Below, one piece after another: positions 1-5,119 of a DNA stretch of 5,119 nt. Under the pieces are notes generated by a model. The model was given only the letters and a program-made list of their open reading frames with translations. It made no database searches and was not told the origin of the DNA. The stretch is from Candidatus Heimdallarchaeota archaeon. GTDB taxonomy: Archaea > Asgardarchaeota > Heimdallarchaeia > Heimdallarchaeales > Heimdallarchaeaceae. Made by a program: the position numbers and the translations under genes. Positions within the stretch are counted from its first letter, which is position 1; the number at the start of each line of letters is the position of its first letter. The DNA is taken from assembly GCA_016839875.1 (NCBI GenBank), contig JAEOTK010000274.1, forward strand, positions 1-5,119, in the 5' to 3' direction.

Positions 1-487
1 CCCAGAAATTTACTATTGCTTTCTCAATATTTTCGAAGCTTACAATATCAGTTCCTTTTGAAAATGCACCAAGCATTGTCATATTTACTAAAGTAAAACC
101 ACTGAGTACTAAGCCCAACTCTTGGGATATTCTAGTTGCATCAACGAGGGCAATTTTTCGTCCTGAACCTTTAAACTGATCAGGTACTTGGGTTGTGTTA
201 ATAATCACAACACCTTCTTTACTTACTTTATCAAAATCTATTCTATCAATAAGAGATTCATCTAAAACGAGTGCATGATCTGCATCATACACAGGACTAT
301 GTAATCTTATTGGTTTGTCATCGAATCTTACATAAGCTTCAACAGCAGCACCTCTTCTTTCAGAACCATACTTTGGAATTGCTTGAGAATAACCAAGTTT
401 TTCCTCATACATAGCTGCATCAGCTAAAATCTTAGCTCCAGTGACTCCTCCAGAGCCACCTCTACTTATTTGGATGATTTGTATCAT
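1..487 (-). CDS. porG: 2-oxoacid:ferredoxin oxidoreductase gamma subunit, pyruvate type (partial, left edge cuts the 3' end)
   Basis: This is the gamma subunit of a cytosolic pyruvate-type 2-oxoacid:ferredoxin oxidoreductase. The enzyme converts a 2-oxoacid plus CoA to acyl-CoA and CO2 and reduces ferredoxin. The first 162 codons are present. The N-terminus has the family's glycine-rich signature (SRGGSGGVTGAKIL, residues 8-21), then YGSERRGAAVEAYVRF (40-55) and a VDAT...N.TMLGAFSK segment in the last third. The ERRGA form resembles pyruvate/2-oxoisovalerate enzymes more than the 2-oxoglutarate type, which usually carries RGG. Family members run about 180-190 residues, so only about 20 are missing. 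The ATG at 485-487 is chosen because an in-frame stop lies 39 bases upstream and an AAGGT motif (495-499) sits 7 bases before it. Delta, alpha and beta subunit genes are expected further left but not visible, so substrate specificity is open. Confidence 0.9.
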   Translation of the reverse strand, partial: MIQIIQISRGGSGGVTGAKILADAAMYEEKLGYSQAIPKYGSERRGAAVEAYVRFDDKPIRLHSPVYDADHALVLDESLIDRIDFDKVSKEGVVIINTTQVPDQFKGSGRKIALVDATRISQELGLVLSGFTLVNMTMLGAFSKGTDIVSFENIEKAIVNFW

Positions 488-494
488 TAACTCT

Positions 495-540
495 ACCTTA
501 TCTTTGCTGGTTTGAGGTTTTTTTCATTTAATATAATTTT
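495..540 (-). promoter_or_regulatory. Probable archaeal promoter and ribosome binding site of porG
   Basis: On the minus strand an AT-only stretch (527-540, reading AAAATTATATTAAA) resembles an archaeal TATA box. With the usual spacing of about 26 bases, transcription would begin near 506, giving a leader of about 20 bases that contains the AAGGT motif at 495-499. The assignment rests on sequence resemblance and spacing only. Confidence 0.4.
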
Positions 541-669
541 TTAGGTATCTCAATAGAAGATTCAAAACTCATGAAGTGTTTTTTAATAGACATTGGTAAA
601 ATCATCAAATTTTTTATTTTAGTTATTTTTACAATATCTTCTTAAGCAATAATAAAATTTGACACATGT

Positions 670-675
670 AAAAAA
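670..675 (-). terminator. Possible T-run terminator after the 284-residue gene
   Basis: On the minus strand six T residues lie about 33 bases past the stop codon of the 708-1562 gene. Archaeal RNA polymerase commonly terminates at short T-runs without a hairpin. No convincing stem-loop precedes it, and T-runs are frequent in such AT-rich DNA, so support is modest. Confidence 0.3.
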
Positions 676-707
676 TGAGTGAAAATACACATAATTCATT
701 ATAATTA

Positions 708-1562
708 TTAGCTAGTTTTTAAAGCATTAAAAATTGAAGTCAATCCTTCATATTTTCTTATTTGAGCACCTTTACTGCAGACTAATCTCAGAGTTACTGA
801 TTCTATTTCTGTAAATGGTCCAACTCTCGTAATCACATCAACATTTGCATCGTGTCTACGTTTTAAGCCCGATAAACCTAACATAACGTTAGGTCCTCTA
901 AATTCTATAACATCTAGTCCAGCAAAACCTGCTATCTCTTGAGGAGTTGAAATTCCCAGTTTGTTGATTGTTTCCTTTGTTGCATATTTGCGAAGAAGCA
1001 GGGCATTAACTTTTACTTCCTCAACATTCTTGACAATTGAAGATAAGGCTTCAGTTGTAAATTTCATCTTTGTATCCTTATCCATGGGCCAGTATGTAGC
1101 TGCACCTAATTCAGGAAAAATCGAAAGTATCATTTGTTTTTCTAATGGAATAAAAAGGAATTTCTTAAAATCAGCTGATTCTTCGAAAGACATTGAGCAT
1201 AGATAATGCAAAGGAGATGAAGAAAGTTTAGAGATGTATATATTTGAAAGCTGAACCTCAAATTCTTTAGCTATTTCTTTTCCCTTCTTCTGTAATTCAT
1301 TCTTCAACTTAGTAGAGGTATCAAATCTCTTAGTTGGAGTGAAAGAAAAAATTCTCTGAAATTCATTAAAAAACAACTTACTCATGGATTTAGACCATGC
1401 TTTTCTAATTTTGGAATCAGTAATTTTTTTCTGATGGATCTCGTAGATAAGCTGATCTATAAGTTCTTCATCAGATAATTTAGTTGATTTCTTATCTGTG
1501 GCAGACAATGTAGAGAGTATATCTTTTCTTGTTAAATAATTGACAAAGATTGTTCTTCCCAT
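708..1562 (-). CDS. Hypothetical protein, 284 residues, family not recognised
   Basis: I do not recognise this protein. It starts with ATG and has no signal peptide or membrane segment, so it is probably cytosolic. The first 110 residues are rich in Lys, Ser and charged residues and look mostly helical. The middle (115-160) is more hydrophobic, with a LHYLCSMSFEESADF stretch and an aromatic TYWPM. Residues 190-234 (LRKYATKETINKLGIST, then EIAGFAG...FRGPNVMLGL) vaguely resemble a helix-hairpin-helix unit in which a short helix is followed by a G-x-N/G turn; this is a weak inference. The last 45 residues alternate hydrophobic and polar residues as in beta strands (VDVITRVGPF, ESVTLRLVC). Only two cysteines are present, so no zinc site is visible. 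A CTAAAATA element near 1582-1589 lies about 25 bases before the ATG, compatible with a leaderless transcript. Coding status is well supported by length and composition in AT-rich DNA. Confidence 0.8.
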   Translation of the reverse strand: MGRTIFVNYLTRKDILSTLSATDKKSTKLSDEELIDQLIYEIHQKKITDSKIRKAWSKSMSKLFFNEFQRIFSFTPTKRFDTSTKLKNELQKKGKEIAKEFEVQLSNIYISKLSSSPLHYLCSMSFEESADFKKFLFIPLEKQMILSIFPELGAATYWPMDKDTKMKFTTEALSSIVKNVEEVKVNALLLRKYATKETINKLGISTPQEIAGFAGLDVIEFRGPNVMLGLSGLKRRHDANVDVITRVGPFTEIESVTLRLVCSKGAQIRKYEGLTSIFNALKTS

Positions 1563-1679
1563 TCAAACCACAAATAGATGTATTTTAGAGATTTATCAAT
1601 GCTAATCTTGTTGTGTTCTACGTTAAACTAATTATTTAACTTTTTCATAGATTTTGAGGAAGAAAGGAGAAATAGTTGT

Positions 1680-1684
1680 AAAAA
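1680..1684 (-). terminator. Possible T-run terminator after the 74-residue gene
   Basis: Five T residues on the minus strand begin 7 bases past the TAG stop of the small membrane protein. This is consistent with archaeal T-run termination, but the run is short and there is no hairpin. Confidence 0.25.
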
Positions 1685-1690
1685 TAGATT

Positions 1691-1915
1691 CTAGAAAATT
1701 ACATTAACTTTGAGCAAAATTAATTGTATTTCAAAAGCTATCAAAAGCACATTAACCACGGAAATCAAAACACCAGTTTTCCAATCTTTTCTCTCTGACA
1801 TTTCAACATAGAGAAAGAACCAAATTAATGTAGCAAGTGAAATTATTCCAAAGAATACAACCATAAATGTAAGAAAACCACTAGTGAATATGCCGTTATA
1901 GGGTGTATATACCAT
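1691..1915 (-). CDS. Small two-helix membrane protein, 74 residues, unknown function
   Basis: The product is not recognised. It has two clear hydrophobic segments, at about residues 13-37 (starting GFLTFMVVFFGIISL) and 49-68 (GVLISVVNVLLIAFEIQLIL). They are joined by a short charged loop, EMSERKDWKT, whose Arg/Lys content suggests it faces the cytoplasm. Both short ends would then lie outside. There is no cleavable signal peptide and no cysteine. The ATG at 1913-1915 is favoured because an AGAGGAC Shine-Dalgarno sequence, the best in the window, sits about 6 bases before it. The gene lies 71 bases downstream of the zinc-ribbon/winged-helix gene on the same strand. It seems to have its own promoter there, though read-through from upstream is possible. 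That the hydrophobic pattern, ATG, ribosome binding site and TATA-like element all agree makes a real gene likely despite its size. Confidence 0.7.
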   Translation of the reverse strand: MVYTPYNGIFTSGFLTFMVVFFGIISLATLIWFFLYVEMSERKDWKTGVLISVVNVLLIAFEIQLILLKVNVIF

Positions 1916-1920
1916 TTTTT

Positions 1921-1966
1921 GTCCTCTTGAACTTTCTGACCGTGTGTTTCATAATAATTTAAAAAA
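1921..1966 (-). promoter_or_regulatory. Promoter and Shine-Dalgarno for the 74-residue membrane protein; T-run for the gene before it
   Basis: The minus strand carries TTTTTTAAATTATTAT over 1951-1966, usable as a TATA-like element. A start site near 1930 would give a leader of about 15 bases that contains AGAGGAC (1921-1927) just before the ATG. The six T residues at 1961-1966 could also terminate transcripts of the 1987-2376 gene, so this spacer may serve both purposes. Confidence 0.4.
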
Positions 1967-1986
1967 CTTTGCCATTTCGTCTTTAT

Positions 1987-2376
1987 TTATTTAGGTATAA
2001 AATAATCGTCTTTGATTTCCCCTTTGATATTCTCTTTTTTCATGTACATGGGGATTATTTTTCGAATATTATCGATTTCAAAACCTATTTCCTCAGCTAA
2101 TTCTTCAATACTGAATTTTTCACCCGATTTTAGTGCATGTTCGATCTTGTATTTTGGTGTATCTTCTTCTTTAAATTCACCCTTAGTCTTTCCTTTAGCA
2201 CCAGTCTTGTTTTTGCCGCAGTTTGGGCAATCCCATGTTGCCATTCGAGTTATTGTAACATTTCCTTCCTTATCAGGCATTGGCGACACAATATTCCATT
2301 CTTTCTTGGTGGGAACATCGTTAGGTAGCCAAGTTTCACCGCAATGTTTACATTTTATTGGTTTTTGTTTAGCCAT
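1987..2376 (-). CDS. Zinc-ribbon plus winged-helix protein, 129 residues, putative nucleic-acid binder
   Basis: The N-terminal half has a zinc-ribbon pattern of two knuckles, CKHC (residues 9-12) and CPNC (50-53), separated by 37 residues. A lysine/glycine-rich linker follows (about 54-75, GKNKTGAKGKTKGEFKEED). The C-terminal part (76-129) has helices KYKIEHAL and SIEELAEEIGFEIDNIRKII, followed by a wing-like KGEIKDDYFIP. This fits a winged helix-turn-helix of the archaeal kind. Together these suggest a small cytosolic transcription or RNA-binding factor; its target is unknown. I start it at the ATG (2374-2376), giving MAKQKPIKC. A TTG nine bases upstream (2383-2385) is in frame but adds only three residues and has no better ribosome binding site. 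The gene diverges from the membrane protein at 2541, whose promoter it could in principle control. Confidence 0.8.
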   Translation of the reverse strand: MAKQKPIKCKHCGETWLPNDVPTKKEWNIVSPMPDKEGNVTITRMATWDCPNCGKNKTGAKGKTKGEFKEEDTPKYKIEHALKSGEKFSIEELAEEIGFEIDNIRKIIPMYMKKENIKGEIKDDYFIPK

Positions 2377-2433
2377 TATACTCAATATCTTTTTTCTTCA
2401 TTAAGTTAAAATCTTTTCGATGAGGAAACCTCT

Positions 2434-2484
2434 ATGTTCAAAATTTAAGCAAATTTCTACATTGATGTTCAAAATATGCAAATT
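2434..2484. repeat. Imperfect direct repeat in the divergent spacer, possible operator
   Basis: Two copies of ATGTTCAAAAT followed by GCAAATT lie at 2434-2455 and 2465-2484. Their starts are 31 bases apart, close to three turns of B-DNA, and the copies differ by a two-base insertion and a substitution between the two shared blocks. They sit between two divergently transcribed genes, upstream of the palindromic TATA box at 2504. This is where a repressor or activator site would be expected, but no regulator is shown to bind here. Confidence 0.4.
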
Positions 2485-2503
2485 ATATCATTTCATAAGA
2501 AAG

Positions 2504-2515
2504 TATTATATAATA
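2504..2515 (+). promoter_or_regulatory. Palindromic TATA box for the 2541 membrane protein
   Basis: TATTATATAATA is a perfect 12-base palindrome and a strong match to an archaeal TATA box. Its centre is about 31 bases before the TTG start codon at 2541. The predicted transcription start (about 2536) therefore falls within a few bases of the start codon, which implies a leaderless or nearly leaderless mRNA. Being symmetrical, it could also initiate leftward, though the minus-strand gene start is about 130 bases away. Confidence 0.55.
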
Positions 2516-2540
2516 ACTTTACAGATATTATAAGATTCAT

Positions 2541-2954
2541 TTGACACTTGATCAACAAATCAATGAAAAGGTATCAACAAACAAAGAGAGAAAGATTTTC
2601 GTTCATAATCTTATATATTTTGTAGTATTTTCAATAGTTAGTCCTTTGCTCTATTCATGGATATATCGCATGGGTGGCATATTTGGGGGAAATTCATTAG
2701 ATTTTTATCTAGTTCCTATATTTTTAGGAATAGGTTTAATATTTCTTATAATTGGATTTATACTTTCTTTAAAAATTCTAATATGTCGAAATTTTAAAAA
2801 CGATAAGATTTCTGAAGAAGAACAACAAAAAAGAGATAAAGTGATGAAAACAAGCAGAATTTTAGGAAAAACTGGATTATTGATTTCTTTAGCAACAGGT
2901 ATAATCTTTGGACTCTCCATTTTAGTATTGTTAATCTCATTGCTAGGTATGTAA
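2541..2954 (+). CDS. Integral membrane protein with about three helices, 137 residues, unknown function
   Basis: The product is not recognised. After a charged N-terminus (INEKVSTNKERK) there are hydrophobic segments at about residues 22-42 (HNLIYFVVFSIVSPLLYSW), 54-81 (FYLVPIFLGIGLIFLIIGF onward) and 109-136 (GKTGLLISLATGIIFGLSI onward). The second segment is long enough to be one long helix or two short ones. Between the second and third is a very charged loop (83-108, RNFKNDKISEEEQQKRDKVMK), probably cytoplasmic. No catalytic motif is visible. The frame is open back to a TAA at 2514-2516 and has no ATG before residue 44, which already lies past the first helix. TTG at 2541 is therefore the best start, and its distance from the TATA box supports leaderless translation. 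An upstream ATT (2535) is a less likely alternative. The pattern recalls small archaeal multi-pass proteins of unknown role. Confidence 0.7.
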   Translation: MTLDQQINEKVSTNKERKIFVHNLIYFVVFSIVSPLLYSWIYRMGGIFGGNSLDFYLVPIFLGIGLIFLIIGFILSLKILICRNFKNDKISEEEQQKRDKVMKTSRILGKTGLLISLATGIIFGLSILVLLISLLGM

Positions 2955-2962
2955 GCAATATT

Positions 2963-2987
2963 AAGTTGGTAAATAAATACCAATTTT
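2963..2987 (+). terminator. Stem-loop with T-run after the membrane protein gene
   Basis: TTGGTA (2966-2971) pairs with TACCAA (2978-2983) around a six-base AATAAA loop. The stem extends outward by a G-U and two A-U pairs to about nine pairs, with T residues at 2984-2987. It lies 8 bases after the TAA stop and before the next promoter, so it likely ends or stabilises the upstream transcript. Archaea do not strictly need hairpins for termination. Confidence 0.5.
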
Positions 2988-3004
2988 ATCTGATTGAAAG
3001 CTAG

Positions 3005-3049
3005 TTTTATAAGAGACCATGTTAAGAAAAACCTAACTAGAAGTGAGTT
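3005..3049 (+). promoter_or_regulatory. Promoter and ribosome binding site for the zinc-ribbon/helicase pair
   Basis: TTTTATAAG (3005-3013) is a good archaeal TATA-like box. Transcription would start near 3036, about 16 bases before the ATG at 3052. A GTGAG motif (3043-3047) lies 4 bases before that ATG and may act as a weak Shine-Dalgarno sequence. That is one reason for preferring the ATG over the in-frame GTG at 3043. Confidence 0.45.
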
Positions 3050-3051
3050 TC

Positions 3052-3636
3052 ATGAAATGTTTGGCTTGTTGGGAACCTATTTCAGATGACGAGAAAATTT
3101 GCCATCACTGTGGTACTGATCAAAGCGATGCTAAAGATTATTTAGCATTAGCATTGATGAAACAACAAAAAAACAAAGTTGCAGTTCCAGAAAAAACCAA
3201 AGTTCTAGATTATATTTACAAAGTTGACCCTCAAGCAAAAGAAGAAATTACTATTTCATCAGAAGTTTCAACTCCAACACCTCCTTCCGCATCAAGAGTT
3301 CCTGCTTCACAATCTTCTGCATCTCAATCTGGGTATCAACCCCAAGTTCCATCATGGTTAGGAACCCCTTCACCTAAAGCATTAGAGGATTTTACAAAAG
3401 AAAAGAAAGAGCAAGTACAAGCAAAAGCAGCTGCTAAGAAGAAGGAAAAGACACTTATTTGTCCAAGCTGCGAGAAGGAAGCTCCTTTGAGAAAATTCTG
3501 TAAGCATTGTGGAAGTCCTTTGCAAAAAGAGTGTCCAAATTGTAATAAATTCAATTCAATAAAAGCCAAGTTTTGTACATCGTGTGGACATGATATAGTA
3601 TCATCTTCCAAAGGTGAAGATGCTAAGAAAGAATGA
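3052..3636 (+). CDS. Multi-zinc-ribbon protein with disordered linker, 194 residues
   Basis: The N-terminus is a zinc ribbon with CLAC (residues 3-6) and CHHC (17-20). A helical segment follows (about 26-57, including LALALMKQQKNK). A Ser/Pro-rich, probably disordered linker (about 70-107) then ends in a VPSWLGTPSP stretch. Next is a Lys/Ala/Glu-rich, likely helical stretch (about 115-133, EKKEQVQAKAAAKKKEK). The C-terminus is a double zinc ribbon with knuckles at C137/C140, C150/C153, C161/C164 and C175/C178, resembling the DZANK-type pair. All twelve zinc ligands are present. There are no membrane segments. Such proteins usually act as adaptors in protein or nucleic-acid complexes; no enzymatic activity is expected. 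The ATG at 3052 gives MKCLAC; an in-frame GTG at 3043 would add three residues. The helicase gene begins 15 bases after its stop with no promoter between, so co-transcription and possibly a physical partnership are inferred. Confidence 0.85.
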   Translation: MKCLACWEPISDDEKICHHCGTDQSDAKDYLALALMKQQKNKVAVPEKTKVLDYIYKVDPQAKEEITISSEVSTPTPPSASRVPASQSSASQSGYQPQVPSWLGTPSPKALEDFTKEKKEQVQAKAAAKKKEKTLICPSCEKEAPLRKFCKHCGSPLQKECPNCNKFNSIKAKFCTSCGHDIVSSSKGEDAKKE

Positions 3637-3651
3637 TTTTTGTGATCCTCG

Positions 3652-5119
3652 ATGAAACTTCCTAAACCCTATGTTGCGATTCTCTACAATTGGAACAAAG
3701 AGAAACTATCTACTGACATTTCTTATTTTCTTCTAAAAGGGAAGAAAGATAGAATTTCTTTAATGAACGCAAGGCTTCAATTTGTTTATGAGAAAGATTA
3801 TCTTAGGGTTTACAAATACCTCAAACTTGGGAGAAGTTCTAATATATATGTTAGACCTCGAACAGCTACTGAACATCTCAGAGATGCTCAATATCTTCTA
3901 ATTCTTGACACTGATTTGCCTTGGGACAATAAGTCTTTCATAGAATACTGTTCAACCTTCAAAATTTCAAAACCAAGAATAGCTATGACATGTTGGTATT
4001 GTTTGGCTAGAAGATCAAAATGGACTTCACTCGAAGAAGATTCTATCAAATTTAAAAATCACAGAATTTGTGACTATTGTAGCAAAGCAGAACTTATTCA
4101 AGAACTTCAGAAAAGTAATCTTGTTGTGTCTGGAGGAATAACTAAATTCTTTCAACAACAAGCAGATAGAGAGGGTGAACTTGACTTTGTACTTGAAAAC
4201 ATCTCATTAGGTACAGAACAAGATCCTATAAGAAATCCTGATTCAACAATTTTTGACATCATTCCTGCTAAAAAATCAGAGAAAATTATGAAAATTAAAG
4301 ATGTAAAAAAACTTCCAGAAAAGATGAAGGAAATTCTAGCTACAGATGGAATAAAAAATCTTTTACCTATTCAGCAAAAAGCAATTGAAGGAGGATTACT
4401 AGATAACAAAGATCTTCTCATTGTAGCTGGAACCACATCAGGAAAAACCTTGGTTTCGGAATTTGCTGGCATTCCAAAAGCTTTGCAAAAGAAGAAATTC
4501 ATTTACCTATCACCTCTAGTAGCTCTTACTAATCAGAAGTATGAACAATTCAAGAAGCGGTATAGAAAACTTGGTCTTAAAACAGCAATTCGTGTAGGTA
4601 TGAGTAGAATAAGAGTTGATGGTGAATTTTCTCCGATTATTGATGATGATTTTACACAATCCGATATTATTGTTGCTACTTACGAAGCATTTGATTTCTT
4701 GCTAAGAGATAACAAAAGCAAATCAATTGGTAATGTTGGTGTTATAGTAATAGATGAAGTTCAAATGCTAGTTGCAAAAGAGAGAGGATTTAGACTTAAT
4801 GGTCTTATTGCTAGGTTAAAAGCTATTTTCCCAACCGCACAATTTGTCTATCTTTCGGCAACTATTGGAAACACAGAGGGGTTGGCAGAGGATTTAGATG
4901 CTGACCATATAGAATATTTAGATCGACCCATTCCATTAGAAAGACACGCTATTCTAACAGAGAATGAGGGTGATAGATTTGAATATTTATTCAAGCTCTG
5001 CAAGAATGAAGAAAAAATCAGATCTAGTACAGGTTTTCAAGGTCAAACTCTTGTCTTTACCAACTCGAGGAGAAACTGTGAAGGTCTTGCTAAGAAACTG
5101 AGAAACAAAGGAATTAAAG
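3652..5119 (+). CDS. Ski2-like superfamily 2 DEAD/DEAH-box helicase with N-terminal zinc finger (partial, right edge cuts the 3' end)
   Basis: The first 489 codons of an ATP-dependent nucleic-acid helicase are present. Residues 1-110 form a domain without known motifs, followed by a four-cysteine zinc finger (C114, C117, C140, C143; CWYC...CDYC). The RecA-like domain 1 follows: a Q-motif-like LLPIQQKAI (237-245), Walker A AGTTSGKT (259-266), motif Ia YLSPLVALTNQ (285-295), motif Ib VATYEAFD (341-348), motif II DEVQ (368-371) and motif III SAT (402-404). Domain 2 begins with TLVFTNSRR (466-474, motif IV). Motifs V and VI lie beyond the window. The layout matches archaeal Ski2-type helicases with a DUF5814-like N-terminus such as M. 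jannaschii MJ1401, as far as I remember that family. Motif II has Gln where most Ski2 enzymes have His. The substrate (RNA or DNA) is unknown. The start is fixed by an in-frame TGA at 3643-3645, nine bases or less upstream of the ATG. Confidence 0.92.
   Translation, partial: MKLPKPYVAILYNWNKEKLSTDISYFLLKGKKDRISLMNARLQFVYEKDYLRVYKYLKLGRSSNIYVRPRTATEHLRDAQYLLILDTDLPWDNKSFIEYCSTFKISKPRIAMTCWYCLARRSKWTSLEEDSIKFKNHRICDYCSKAELIQELQKSNLVVSGGITKFFQQQADREGELDFVLENISLGTEQDPIRNPDSTIFDIIPAKKSEKIMKIKDVKKLPEKMKEILATDGIKNLLPIQQKAIEGGLLDNKDLLIVAGTTSGKTLVSEFAGIPKALQKKKFIYLSPLVALTNQKYEQFKKRYRKLGLKTAIRVGMSRIRVDGEFSPIIDDDFTQSDIIVATYEAFDFLLRDNKSKSIGNVGVIVIDEVQMLVAKERGFRLNGLIARLKAIFPTAQFVYLSATIGNTEGLAEDLDADHIEYLDRPIPLERHAILTENEGDRFEYLFKLCKNEEKIRSSTGFQGQTLVFTNSRRNCEGLAKKLRNKGIK

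Noticed and set aside
571..645. Plus-strand 24-codon open frame with a hydrophobic core (MKCFLIDIGKIIKFFILVIF...).
   Set aside because: It has an ATG and an AT-rich element about 35 bases upstream, but no ribosome binding site. It is very short, and its hydrophobicity is expected by chance from T-rich DNA.
961..1206. Plus-strand open frame of 81 codons inside the 284-residue gene.
   Set aside because: It is wholly antisense to a much longer and better-formed gene and has no promoter or recognisable product.
2012..2404. Plus-strand open frames (130 and 63 codons) opposite the zinc-ribbon/winged-helix gene, apparently rich in hydrophobic residues.
   Set aside because: They mirror a gene with clear zinc ligands on the other strand; the hydrophobicity comes from reading Lys/Glu codons in reverse.
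2377..2407. Minus-strand mini-frame MKKKDIEYNG overlapping the ATG of the zinc-ribbon/winged-helix gene, as a possible leader peptide.
   Set aside because: It has only ten codons, is out of frame and lacks a ribosome binding site; it could be a chance start in A-rich DNA.
2705..2983. Minus-strand open frame of 92 codons opposite the membrane protein gene.
   Set aside because: No start signal and no coherent domain; the plus frame has clear transmembrane segments, a promoter and a terminator.
3336..3611. Minus-strand open frame of 91 codons opposite the multi-zinc-ribbon gene.
   Set aside because: It is the reverse of a frame carrying eight correctly spaced zinc ligands, so it is a shadow.
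1..5119. A search for a defence system, mobile element, CRISPR array or integrase, since a helicase and zinc proteins are present.
   Set aside because: No nuclease, transposase, integrase, repeat-spacer array or terminal inverted repeats were seen; the helicase belongs with housekeeping Ski2-like archaeal enzymes, and porG is core metabolism.

Overview
The window is AT-rich (GC about one third by eye) and reads as archaeal chromosomal DNA. Four things point that way: a free-standing gamma subunit of a 2-oxoacid:ferredoxin oxidoreductase, a Ski2/DEAD-type helicase with a zinc-finger N-terminal region typical of archaeal helicases, several small zinc-ribbon proteins, and archaeal promoters (TATA-like boxes 20-50 bases before start codons, with very short or no leaders and only weak Shine-Dalgarno matches). 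An Asgard (Heimdall-like) or other AT-rich mesophilic archaeon is possible, but this is a guess.

Left half, minus strand. Bases 1-487 hold the start of porG, which runs off the left edge. Next comes a 284-residue protein of unknown function (708-1562), then a 74-residue two-helix membrane protein (1691-1915), then a 129-residue zinc-ribbon plus winged-helix protein (1987-2376). Each gene is followed by or separated by short AT-rich spacers with T-runs, so they look mostly like single transcription units rather than one operon.

Centre. A 164-base divergent spacer (2377-2540) contains a near-identical direct repeat (2434-2455 and 2465-2484) and a palindromic TATA box (2504-2515).

Right half, plus strand. 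A 137-residue multi-helix membrane protein (2541-2954) probably starts with TTG on a leaderless mRNA and ends at a stem-loop with a short T-run. After a new promoter come a protein with three zinc ribbons (3052-3636) and, 15 bases later, a large helicase (3652 to beyond 5119). The last two look co-transcribed. A zinc-ribbon adaptor paired with a zinc-finger Ski2-like helicase is the most biologically suggestive arrangement here, possibly in RNA or DNA processing, but the function is inferred. No tRNA, rRNA, CRISPR array, insertion sequence or integrase was seen.
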